Shown here: in pieces, positions 52,972-60,860 of the stretch | Layout: each line of letters opens with the position of its first letter | Position numbering within the stretch: the first letter of the stretch is position 1 | Source of the DNA: Bacillus sp. BGMRC 2118 | GTDB taxonomy: Bacteria; Bacillota; Bacilli; Bacillales; SA4 | NCBI GenBank assembly: GCA_008364785.1 | Contig: VTTJ01000002.1 | Span: 62,001-126,000, forward strand | Length of the DNA: 64,000 bases | Direction: 5' to 3' | Position numbers and translations under genes: made by a program | The notes under the pieces: model-generated | Databases searched by the model: none | What the model was told of the DNA's origin: nothing | What the model saw: only the letters and a program-made list of their open reading frames with translations

Positions 52972-54027
52972 ATGGAAGATTTAAGATTGAATGTTGCATT
53001 GTTACGTAGAAAGGTACCAAATTTAACAACTGCTGCTCGTTCTGTCGGGCTACGCCCAGCAACGGTATCTAATTTATGTACAGGTAAAATTCCAGTTGGG
53101 AGATCTGAGGTTCGAACACTTGTTGCATTAGCAGAATTAGCAGATTGTAGTCTGGATGAGTTAATCATTAGAGGGGAGAAGATTGACATGATTGAGACAA
53201 AAATTAAGGTGCTTGATTTATTTGCTCCATTAGCAAAAGGTGGAACTGTTGGACTGGTAGCAAGACCTGGTATGGGGCAAGTCGTGGTCTTAGCAGAATT
53301 GTTTCATCGATTAAAGAAAGATGGTTATATCACGGCTATTCTACTTCCGGAGGTTGAGTCTCCTGAATTAAATGAGTTACTTGATGACATTGATATTGTA
53401 GCTCGTTCAATTGATGAATTATATGAGGAGATCGCAACAAAAGGGAAAGATCATGAAATACTATTTGCAGCTGATCGTAATCATGTCGTGTCTGGACATA
53501 TTCAACAATTGCAGGAACGTCTAGAAGGGGTGGGAGTAAATACAGTCACAACACTGCTACTAGACTTAAGAGGTGAAGCAGTGGACGAGGACTTACCGTA
53601 TGGACCGCTTGAAACACTATTGCAATTTGACGCTGACTTAGCAGCAAGACATAAATATCCTGCTGTCAATCCAGTTTATTCAACGTCGTCTGTATTAGAG
53701 GGTGCACATTTAGATCAACACCATTTAACCATCCAGCAACGCGCTCAAAAATTATTACGCCGTTATCGTGAATTACGTTCATTGGTGAATGCAGGTGGTG
53801 AAGAGCGATTACCCGCAAACGAAGTGCAAACATATAAACGTGGAGAGCGATTAGAGGCATATTTAACACAGCCTTTCTACGTAGCTGAGGAATTCACAGG
53901 ACAAAAAGGTGAGTCTGTTGATCTTCAAGATACGCTCCAGGATGTAAGAAAAATTCTAGATGGAAATGCAGATGCTGCTGACGTATCATCATTATCATTT
54001 ATTGGGAAATTGAGCTTGGAAGCATAA
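52972..54027 (+). CDS. HTH protein fused to a degenerate F1-ATPase beta-subunit-like domain
   Basis: A 351-residue protein. Residues 1-70 form an XRE-like HTH (AARSVGLRPATVSNLCTGKIPVGRSEVRTLVALAEL). From residue 76 it follows the nucleotide-binding core of ATP synthase beta: KVLDLFAPLAKGGTVGLVARPGMGQVVVLAEL aligns with the AtpD P-loop region, but the Walker A lysine/threonine (GKT) is replaced by GQV. Residues 220-335 (YPAVNPVYSTSSVLEG, LLRRYRELRSLV, QPFYVAEEFTG) match the AtpD C-terminal helical domain. The GER catalytic-Glu segment is absent. Likely a pseudo-ATPase transcription regulator; no function known. RBS AAGGAGG, ATG 52972. Confidence 0.85.
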   Translation: MEDLRLNVALLRRKVPNLTTAARSVGLRPATVSNLCTGKIPVGRSEVRTLVALAELADCSLDELIIRGEKIDMIETKIKVLDLFAPLAKGGTVGLVARPGMGQVVVLAELFHRLKKDGYITAILLPEVESPELNELLDDIDIVARSIDELYEEIATKGKDHEILFAADRNHVVSGHIQQLQERLEGVGVNTVTTLLLDLRGEAVDEDLPYGPLETLLQFDADLAARHKYPAVNPVYSTSSVLEGAHLDQHHLTIQQRAQKLLRRYRELRSLVNAGGEERLPANEVQTYKRGERLEAYLTQPFYVAEEFTGQKGESVDLQDTLQDVRKILDGNADAADVSSLSFIGKLSLEA

Positions 54028-54091
54028 GAGTGTTTGATGAAAGCCTATTTGATTGAGAATATTGTATAATCAGATGGACTTTATACCTTCT

Positions 54092-54278
54092 ATTGGAGTT
54101 TATAGGTGTTTGGATTCAGAGAGATTAAATCTAATTCCGACAATTGTATATCTGATTCAACGACTACATACCAAATTCGAACAAACAAACGGTGTATTCA
54201 GCGAAATTGAATACTTATTCGGCGAAAACTTGAAATAATCCGTTGATTTAACTTTTGAATACGGGCGAGTGGGGAAGT
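54092..54278. repeat. 21-bp degenerate tandem array (ATTCGGCGA type), copy 2
   Basis: Related units start at 54092, 54114, 54134, 54155, 54175, 54196, 54217, 54237 and 54258, spacing 20-22 bp. The clearest motifs are ATTCAGCGAAA and ATTCGGCGAAA. It matches the array after ccpA. Confidence 0.65.
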
Positions 54279-54310
54279 AATTCTATCACAAATTTTACAA
54301 TTCATACATT

Positions 54311-54362
54311 TTAACGCTATAAAGGAGTGGGGGCCAGGCCCCCACTCCTTTACAGCGTTAAT
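54311..54362. repeat. 52-bp near-perfect palindrome
   Basis: TTAACGCT, AAAGGAGTGGGGGCC and the mirrored GGCCCCCACTCCTTT, AGCGTTAA form one stem with almost no loop. There is no T run on either side, so it is not a standard terminator. Similar G-run/C-run hairpins recur in some Bacillus genomes (from memory). Confidence 0.8.
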
Positions 54363-54387
54363 GTGCCAATTTACTAGAACTCCAAAT

Positions 54388-54420
54388 AAAAATCCCGATT
54401 GGACAATCCAATCGGGATGT
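54388..54420 (-). terminator. rpsD terminator
   Basis: On the minus strand TCCCGATTGGA pairs with TCCAATCGGGA over a three-base loop, followed by TTTTTATTT. Confidence 0.9.
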
Positions 54421-54427
54421 AAGCATA

Positions 54428-55030
54428 TTAACGAGAATAGAATTCTACGATTAATGCTTCGTTGATTTCAGCTGGTAGTTCAGAACGCTCAGGAAGACGT
54501 GTGAAAGTTCCTTCTAACTTGTCAGCGTCGAAAGTTAAGTAGTCAGGTACGAAGTTGTTTACTTCAACTGCTTCTTTAACTGCAACAAGGTTGCGAGACT
54601 TTTCACGTACTGAGATTGTTTGACCAGGCTTAACGCGGTATGATGGAATATCAACGCGTCCACCATCAACTGTGATGTGACCATGGTTTACTAATTGACG
54701 AGCTGCACGACGAGTACGAGCTAATCCTAAACGGTAAACTAGGTTGTCAAGACGTGATTCTAATAGAATCATGAAGTTTTCACCGTAGATACCTGTCATT
54801 TTACCAGCAGCATCAAATGCACGACGGAATTGACGCTCATTAACTCCATACATGTGACGAAGCTTTTGCTTCTCTTGAAGTTGTAAACCGTATTCTGATA
54901 ATTTTTTACGTTGGTTTGGACCATGTTGTCCAGGAGCGTAAGGACGCTTTTCTAATTCTTTCCCAGTACCACTTAAAGAGATACCAAGACGACGAGATAA
55001 TTTCCAGCTTGGACCTGTATAACGAGCCAT
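54428..55030 (-). CDS. rpsD: Ribosomal protein S4
   Basis: A 200-residue 30S assembly-initiating protein binding 16S r[29 protein letters not shown] and the S4 RNA-binding domain (about 92-155, [28 protein letters not shown]) are canonical. It is monocistronic, as in B. subtilis where S4 represses its own synthesis through the mRNA leader. RBS AAAGGAGGAG. Confidence 0.98.
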   Translation of the reverse strand: MARYTGPSWKLSRRLGISLSGTGKELEKRPYAPGQHGPNQRKKLSEYGLQLQEKQKLRHMYGVNERQFRRAFDAAGKMTGIYGENFMILLESRLDNLVYRLGLARTRRAARQLVNHGHITVDGGRVDIPSYRVKPGQTISVREKSRNLVAVKEAVEVNNFVPDYLTFDADKLEGTFTRLPERSELPAEINEALIVEFYSR

Positions 55031-55258
55031 GTGATGACTCCTCCTTTAATTGTTTTTATTTTGCATAAAATAAAAACAGTAGTAGATCTCTGATTATGTT
55101 CATTTTACCGTTCATATACCCTCGCTCCAGCAGCACGGAGTTACTCGATATACCACATCTTAAAAGGAATGGATAAGAACAACTGCCTTAACCCTGATCC
55201 CTAAAATGGGGATAAAATGAATCACAAACTGTCTACATAGGCTGCGATATTTTACACA
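55031..55258 (-). promoter_or_regulatory. rpsD 5' leader, probable S4 autoregulatory region
   Basis: A leader of about 228 nt between promoter and start codon, with hairpins such as ATCCC/GGGAT around CATTTTA (55197-55213). B. subtilis rpsD is known to be repressed by S4 binding to a structured leader; position and length fit. I have not matched it to the consensus fold. Confidence 0.5.
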
Positions 55259-55264
55259 AAGGCT

Positions 55265-55294
55265 ATTATATAACTATTTCTATCATCATGTCAA
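55265..55294 (-). promoter_or_regulatory. rpsD promoter
   Basis: On the minus strand TTGACA (55294-55289), 18-base spacer, TATAAT (55270-55265). Both hexamers match the SigA consensus exactly. Confidence 0.8.
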
Positions 55295-55467
55295 GGATAC
55301 ATAAATTTACTAGAGAAGTGGAAAATTAAAATTTCATTGATCTTACCGTTTGAAATAGAAAAAGTCATGTGCAAAAAAGTCCCATATCTACTAACTGGTA
55401 TGGTATACTAAATTAGTATGTGTTTGAAAATTCTAATAGAAAAGATAGATAAGATTGTGGGTGAAAA

Positions 55468-57294
55468 ATGATGAAAAACCGACAATTGAATATTGATGAT
55501 ATAAAAGGTCGTTTTTATGATCTTTTAGTGGGGGATAATGTTCCAAAAGAAACAATAATGAACGAGTTTCTTCAAAAAATACGTTATTTCCTATCGGCAA
55601 AATCAGTTAATCATTATGTATATAATGAAAGCAATCATCAATATGTACTATCTTCTAATATGGACATGCAACCCATTCTACACAACATAAATGACACCGA
55701 ACTCCTTTATACATTACAAGAAGGAAAAGTGCATATCGAAAGCAATACCACTACTCAAATCATCTACATACCATTAAGAAATAATGAGAGTTACAATGAA
55801 CTACTCTCCATATCTATAACAGATAATGAATTCATACACTTAGATTGGGATCAGTTTAGGAAAGTTTGTGAACAGTTCATATCATTGTTAACAAAGCACA
55901 TTGAGTTAACGAATGGGGAGAGACGTTCTAAGCTCTTATATAACGTAACTTCAAAGTTTCATTCAACAATGGACACGGAGGAAGTACTAACTGAAATTAT
56001 TTCTACATTAAAAGAGGAATATCCTAATTTTAATTATTACTTACTTCTTTCACATGACTATACAAACTTGGCAGAACTGCCAATAAAAGAAATACAATAT
56101 GATGATTCAAACGTTTCTGCAGCTCAAGCATACGTAACAGGTGACATTCAAATTGATAATAACAATAATCAACTATCATCCTTATATGCACCATTAAAAG
56201 GTAAACAAGGCGTATACGGAGTTTTGCAAGTGATTTCTTCCAATTCACTATCCTTTCCTAATGAAGAAGTACAGTTTATCTCATTATTAGCACAAACAGC
56301 TGGAAGCGCATTAGAAAATGCAAATCTTTACCAACAATCGAAACAATTAATAACAGACCTTCAGCTTATAAATGAAGTCTCTCATCAATTAAATTCAAAT
56401 TTACGTTTAAATGAAGCGATTAGCTATATGTCTCAACAGATTGTTACATCTTTTCATGCAATGGAAGTAGGTTTTGTTTTATTTACGAATGATTCACAAA
56501 CTATACTCCAAGGTAGTACTGACTATTTTACGAATGATGATCAGGCACAATTTCTTATCCACTATTTATATAATCAGATTAATGTAGAAAAGGAAGCCTT
56601 ATTTGTTGGTGATATTAAGACTAACGATGTACCTTGTGTATTCAGGTCAGTTATGGCTGTTCCTATGATTCAAGAAGGAGTACTCCGTGGGATTGCAGCT
56701 GTTTTGCATAAGGAACCTTATTTCTTTACGTTTGAGACTTTCAAGCTTGTACAGTCTTTGATCTACCATTCTACATTAGCAGTAACAAACTCAATGCTTC
56801 GTGAGGAGTTGGAAAATCTTGTAATAACAGATTTCCTAACGAAGCTGCATACTAGAAAATACCTAAATGACAGTATTGAAAAATCAATGGAAACGGATGC
56901 CTTTGGGACGTTTTTATTAATTGATATTGATAATTTTAAGCTAGTAAATGATACGTATGGACATCAAGTTGGTGATGATATCTTAAAGCAAGTAGCCCAA
57001 ATTATTCAAGACAACATTAGAGAATTTGATATCGGAGCAAGGTGGGGTGGAGAGGAACTGTCGATATATTTACCAAGAGTTGATATACAGGCAGGAGTTG
57101 CTGTTGCTACTCGACTTGTACAACGGGTAGAAGAATTAACGAAGCCAAACATTACCATTTCTTGCGGAGTGAGCTACTGGAAGCAAGGACGACCCGATAA
57201 TCCTGTGACTTTATTTAAGCGGGCAGATGAGGCATTATATTTAGCGAAAGAAACGGGGAAGAACCGTGTAAACGTCCAATCATATAATGAATAA
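55468..57294 (+). CDS. dgcP: GAF-GGDEF diguanylate cyclase (DgcP/YtrP)
   Basis: A 608-residue cytosolic protein: N-terminal region to about 145, GAF domains about 150-290 and 300-445, and a C-terminal GGDEF domain (about 450-605). The active site is RWGGEEL (GGEEL variant of GG[DE]EF, near 527), and a product-inhibition I-site RxxD (Arg-Glu-Phe-Asp) lies five residues before it, so c-di-GMP synthesis with feedback control is predicted. LIDIDNFKLVNDTYGHQVGDDIL carries the metal/substrate residues. The position next to rpsD matches B. subtilis ytrP. Confidence 0.93.
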   Translation: MMKNRQLNIDDIKGRFYDLLVGDNVPKETIMNEFLQKIRYFLSAKSVNHYVYNESNHQYVLSSNMDMQPILHNINDTELLYTLQEGKVHIESNTTTQIIYIPLRNNESYNELLSISITDNEFIHLDWDQFRKVCEQFISLLTKHIELTNGERRSKLLYNVTSKFHSTMDTEEVLTEIISTLKEEYPNFNYYLLLSHDYTNLAELPIKEIQYDDSNVSAAQAYVTGDIQIDNNNNQLSSLYAPLKGKQGVYGVLQVISSNSLSFPNEEVQFISLLAQTAGSALENANLYQQSKQLITDLQLINEVSHQLNSNLRLNEAISYMSQQIVTSFHAMEVGFVLFTNDSQTILQGSTDYFTNDDQAQFLIHYLYNQINVEKEALFVGDIKTNDVPCVFRSVMAVPMIQEGVLRGIAAVLHKEPYFFTFETFKLVQSLIYHSTLAVTNSMLREELENLVITDFLTKLHTRKYLNDSIEKSMETDAFGTFLLIDIDNFKLVNDTYGHQVGDDILKQVAQIIQDNIREFDIGARWGGEELSIYLPRVDIQAGVAVATRLVQRVEELTKPNITISCGVSYWKQGRPDNPVTLFKRADEALYLAKETGKNRVNVQSYNE

Positions 57295-57324
57295 AAGCAT
57301 CTCATTGCAGAGGTGCTTTTTAAC
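57292..57324 (+). terminator. dgcP terminator
   Basis: AAAAGCATCTC pairs with GAGGTGCTTTT (one G-T pair) over a six-base loop, overlapping the stop codon. Confidence 0.8.
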
Positions 57325-57334
57325 TAATGTGAAA

Positions 57335-57348
57335 AGAAAGCGTTTTCA
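57335..57348 (+). promoter_or_regulatory. cre-like site upstream of megL
   Basis: AGAAAGCGTTTTCA fits the cre consensus TGNAANCGNTNNCA at all but the first base; it is centred about 53 bases before the megL start. Confidence 0.5.
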
Positions 57349-57394
57349 AAAGTGCTCATATGACATATTCTAGTAAGTAGGGAGGCGGAATAGA

Positions 57395-58576
57395 ATGAAA
57401 AGCGAAAAGAGATTTCAAACAAATGCCATTCATGGAACGTACAAATCGGAGCAGCACTTTGGGAGTCTTACTCCTCCATTGTTTCAAACTTCAACATTTG
57501 TATTCGATACAGCTGAGCAAGGGGAACAGCGATTCTTAGGGGAAGAACAAGGCATGATTTATTCAAGGTTAGGGAATCCGACTGTCCAGCTCTTAGAGGA
57601 ACGTATGGCGCTATTAGAAAGCGGAGAAAAAGCTTTAGCATTTGGATCTGGGATGGCAGCTGTTTCTGCAGTATTGCTGCATTACGTAAAGGAAGGAAGC
57701 CATATACTTTGTTCTAGAGGCATATACGGATGTACGTATGGCTTATTAAAATGGCTTGAGGAGAAATTTCATATCACCTTTGATTTGTCTGATCTAGATT
57801 CAGAGGAAGAGATCAAATCAAAGATTACAAATAAAACAGTGTGTATCTTTCTAGAAACACCAATTAACCCAACAATGGAGATTATTTCGCTAAAGACCGT
57901 TACAAAGGTAGCGAAGAAACATAATATTCCCGTTGTAGTAGATAATACATTTTGCTCTCCATACCTGCAACGACCACTAGAACTTGGGTGTGACATCGTT
58001 CTTCATAGTGCAACGAAATATATTGGTGGACACGGTGATGTTGTTGGTGGAATCATTGTAGGAAAAGAAGAAGAAATGAATGAAATTGCTAGTCATGTTC
58101 GAAAAGATATAGGTGGAATAATGTCACCTTTTGATGCGTGGCTACTTATCAGAGGGCTGAAGACGCTTCACGTCCGGATGGATCGCCATTGTGAAAATGC
58201 TGAAAAAATAGCTGCGAGATTACTAGAACACAAGAACGTTGATAAGGTGATTTATCCAAGTCTATTCAAAGGAAAAGATGCTGAAATTGTGAAGGAACAG
58301 ATGTCTAAATCCGGAGGCGTGATTTCTTTTACAGTTCATGGTGGAAAAGAACAGGCTCAAAGGCTTTTGAATCATGTCTCACTATTAAAAGTAGCTGTTA
58401 GCTTAGGAGACACCGAGACACTTATTCAGCATCCTGCATCCATGACTCATGCGATTGTTCCAAAAGACGACCGTGAAAAGATGGGGATTGTTGATAACTT
58501 AATTCGCCTCTCTGTCGGGTTAGAAGATTGGGAAGATATTTGGAACGACCTAGAGAACGCGTTGAATCAACTATAA
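57395..58576 (+). CDS. megL: Methionine gamma-lyase / trans-sulfuration PLP enzyme
   Basis: A 393-residue Cys/Met-metabolism PLP enzyme. LHSATKYIGGHGDVVGG carries the PLP lysine (near 208); YSRLGNPTVQLLEERMALLE and GSGMAAVSAVL are family motifs; GIYGCTYGLL has the cysteine typical of methionine gamma-lyases (Cys116 equivalent). It splits methionine to methanethiol, ammonia and 2-oxobutyrate, though cystathionine lyase activity cannot be excluded. Start after GGGAGGCGG. It may be under catabolite control via the upstream cre-like site. Confidence 0.87.
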   Translation: MKSEKRFQTNAIHGTYKSEQHFGSLTPPLFQTSTFVFDTAEQGEQRFLGEEQGMIYSRLGNPTVQLLEERMALLESGEKALAFGSGMAAVSAVLLHYVKEGSHILCSRGIYGCTYGLLKWLEEKFHITFDLSDLDSEEEIKSKITNKTVCIFLETPINPTMEIISLKTVTKVAKKHNIPVVVDNTFCSPYLQRPLELGCDIVLHSATKYIGGHGDVVGGIIVGKEEEMNEIASHVRKDIGGIMSPFDAWLLIRGLKTLHVRMDRHCENAEKIAARLLEHKNVDKVIYPSLFKGKDAEIVKEQMSKSGGVISFTVHGGKEQAQRLLNHVSLLKVAVSLGDTETLIQHPASMTHAIVPKDDREKMGIVDNLIRLSVGLEDWEDIWNDLENALNQL

Positions 58577-58579
58577 AGA

Positions 58580-58606
58580 AAAGGAGTCGAATATTCGACT
58601 CCTTTA
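58580..58606. terminator. Bidirectional terminator between megL and ytsP
   Basis: AAAGGAGTCGAAT is followed directly by its perfect complement ATTCGACTCCTTT. Confidence 0.8.
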
Positions 58607-59083
58607 AATATGTTGAAGTAAAACTTCTACGAATTTTTCTAAATACTGTTGATCCAGTTCGTCAAAACGGTCTTTATTCGGACTATCAATATCTAATACA
58701 CCAATGACTTCACCATTTTTCATTAATGGGACAACTATTTCTGAATTGGATGCTGCATCACATGCGATATGTCCTGGAAATTGATGAACATCTTCAATTC
58801 TTTGTGTTTCTTTTGATAGAGCTGCTGTTCCGCAAACACCTTTTCCAAATGGAATTCTCACACATGCAGGAAGACCCTGGAATGGACCTAGTACAAGTTC
58901 ATTATCAATGGTCATGTAAAATCCAACCCAGTTAATCTCATCTAAAAACTGATTTAATAGAGCGGAAGCGTTAGCTAGGTTAGCAGTTGGATTCGTTTCA
59001 TCTTCAATTAGTGCTTTTAACTGCTTGAGTAACATTTCATAATTCTTTTCTCTTGATTCATCGTACTTTTCGACCTTAAACAC
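58604..59083 (-). CDS. ytsP: Free methionine-(R)-sulfoxide reductase (GAF fold, YtsP)
   Basis: A 159-residue single GAF domain that reduces free methionine-R-sulfoxide (fRMsr/MsrC). Three conserved cysteines are present: Cys74 and Cys84 (ACVRIPFGKGVCGTAA) and Cys108 (HIACDAAS, the catalytic one); Trp52 in NWVGFYM and SEIVVPL complete the site. The gene beside it, megL, also acts on methionine. RBS GGGGGAT before ATG. Confidence 0.93.
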   Translation of the reverse strand: MFKVEKYDESREKNYEMLLKQLKALIEDETNPTANLANASALLNQFLDEINWVGFYMTIDNELVLGPFQGLPACVRIPFGKGVCGTAALSKETQRIEDVHQFPGHIACDAASNSEIVVPLMKNGEVIGVLDIDSPNKDRFDELDQQYLEKFVEVLLQHI

Positions 59084-59235
59084 GATAATCCCCCTTTTTT
59101 TGATTGTAAATTAGTATAATAATAGCAAATTAAGTAGGAATACGCACGGATTTGTCGATGAAAACTTAAAGGATTACTTCATTTAACCTAGAATTTTGTT
59201 AAAGAAGAGAAGTTAGATCATTGGAGTGATTCGAA

Positions 59236-59874
59236 ATGAATTCAACATCTACAAAAGATAAGGTTATTGAAGCATCCATTACATTATTTAATACAAAGGG
59301 TTTTGATGGTACATCAATCCGTGATATTGCTTCTAAAGCAGGTGTAAATATAGCAAATGTATCCTACTACTTTAAAAATAAACAAGGTTTGTTAGAGTAT
59401 TTGCTTTCTTCTTATATGGATCAATACATTCAGGTAATTGAACAAGTCATGAAAAAAGCAGCATCCCAAAATGCGCGAGAAAGCCTTTTTCATCTTGTAC
59501 AAGCAATTATTAGCTTTCAATCAGAAAATAAACATGTCACGCGTTTCGTTTTCCGTGAAATGACCCTAGACAATGTGTTAACACGTGAGGTTATGACAAC
59601 CTATCTAGCGAAAGAAAAGTATTATATTAAGCATTTACTAGAAACGGGTATACGAAACAAGGAATTCCGAAAAGTATCAATTGCCTCAACAATTACTCAA
59701 CTAAAAGGAATGCTTGTTATGCCGTTTATCCAACCACAATATTTAACTGAGGTATTACATGTTATTCCATATGAAGATTACTTTTATAAACAATATGTAA
59801 CTGAATTACAAAAGTGGATTGATACTACTATTTGTATCGATTATACCCCTTCATTAAAAGCAGCATTATTGTAG
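59236..59874 (+). CDS. refZ: RefZ, TetR-family regulator of FtsZ/Z-ring positioning
   Basis: A 212-residue TetR-fold protein (B. subtilis YttP). N-terminal HTH (residues 10-55: KVIEASITLFNTKGFDGTSIRDIASKAGVNIANVSYYFKNKQGLLEYLL) and a helical ligand/dimer domain. In B. subtilis RefZ binds RBM sites near oriC and inhibits Z-ring assembly near the poles during sporulation, so a role in chromosome capture is inferred. It overlaps the convergent hisJ gene by 34 bp. RBS GGAGTGAT. Confidence 0.92.
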   Translation: MNSTSTKDKVIEASITLFNTKGFDGTSIRDIASKAGVNIANVSYYFKNKQGLLEYLLSSYMDQYIQVIEQVMKKAASQNARESLFHLVQAIISFQSENKHVTRFVFREMTLDNVLTREVMTTYLAKEKYYIKHLLETGIRNKEFRKVSIASTITQLKGMLVMPFIQPQYLTEVLHVIPYEDYFYKQYVTELQKWIDTTICIDYTPSLKAALL

Positions 59875-60686
59875 GAGGTTGGTGACATAAATACACCATT
59901 TCTCATAGAATAAAGGCCTTGTCCTAATTCCTTAGCCTGATGAGCATCAGACCCATAAATAATAGGTATGTTACGCTTAATCGCTTCGTCTATAACCCAT
60001 TCTGGAGGATAAGGCTCCCTGCACAATGGCTTTGCTGTACCTGCACCGTTATAATCTAGTTGTAAATGGTGTATACACATTTCATCTAATAGATTCACAA
60101 TTTCCTGTTCAAATCTTTTTTGAATGGGATATTTTTGTTGGAATTTGTGCACCAACGTAATATGACCAATACGCTTGGGCTTGAATGGACCTAAATCGCC
60201 TCTAATCGACATGAGTAGTGTCTCATAGTACTTTTTATAAATGGCTTCTATACTTCCGAATAAAGAGATCATTGTAGAGAAAACTTCAGGACTATAATCC
60301 AAGCAATAATAACCTTCTTTATGTTTTAGAAAGTGTACAGATAAGATGCTGTCATCAATAAACGCTCCGTACTTCTGTAAAAATTCACGAATTTCTGTTT
60401 CATATCCTTCAATGTAGTCTACTTCCAATCCTGTATTAATTTTGATAGTGGATTGATATTTTTCTTTTAAACTTGTTATTTCTTCAAAATAGTTTTCCAG
60501 TTGATTAATCTTCATCGCACTATCCTTTAGTGGAGTAGGATCTTCAAACGTAGATGGCAAAGGGGCATGCTCTGTAAATGTGATCTCCTTAAGCCCAAGT
60601 GAAATTGCTTTTTCAATATATTTATCAAAAGAATCCAACGTGCCGTGTGGGCAATATGGCGTGTGGATATGACCGTCAGCTAACAA
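59841..60686 (-). CDS. hisJ: Histidinol-phosphatase (PHP family)
   Basis: A 281-residue PHP-fold metallophosphatase catalysing the eighth step of histidine synthesis. Metal ligands: DGHIHTPYCPHG (His6, His8), ITFTEHAPL (His), GLEVDYIEGYE (Glu), SVHFLKH (His), and the final YGSDAHQA (Asp, His). TTG start with AAAGGAG upstream. It lies between refZ and ezrA, matching hisJ/ytvP of B. subtilis, away from the main his operon. Confidence 0.92.
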   Translation of the reverse strand: MLADGHIHTPYCPHGTLDSFDKYIEKAISLGLKEITFTEHAPLPSTFEDPTPLKDSAMKINQLENYFEEITSLKEKYQSTIKINTGLEVDYIEGYETEIREFLQKYGAFIDDSILSVHFLKHKEGYYCLDYSPEVFSTMISLFGSIEAIYKKYYETLLMSIRGDLGPFKPKRIGHITLVHKFQQKYPIQKRFEQEIVNLLDEMCIHHLQLDYNGAGTAKPLCREPYPPEWVIDEAIKRNIPIIYGSDAHQAKELGQGLYSMRNGVFMSPTSYNNAAFNEGV

Positions 60687-60860
60687 CCTAGATCTACTCC
60701 TTTCGACTATCTGTAAAAATTTTAAAAAAATTGGTCAAAAAATGTCGTTTACATGGTATCATTAAGCTATTAAAACTATATGTAATCATAACAAACAATA
60801 AATAATATGACATCTTTTAACTATATAAGATGGTGAGCGTAGCAGAGGAAGGGGCTTTTT

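Larger units (their letters stand above)
54028..54427. other. Intergenic region before rpsD with 21-bp array and large palindrome
   Basis: 400 bp without a supported gene. It holds the ATTCGGCGA-type array (54092-54278), a 52-bp palindrome (54311-54362) and the rpsD terminator. A 61-codon open frame (54053-54238) results from the 21-bp (seven-codon) period and has no ribosome site. Confidence 0.6.

Noticed and set aside
54053-54238. 61-codon ORF on the plus strand
   Set aside because: It lies on the 21-bp array, whose seven-codon period keeps the frame open; no ribosome site.
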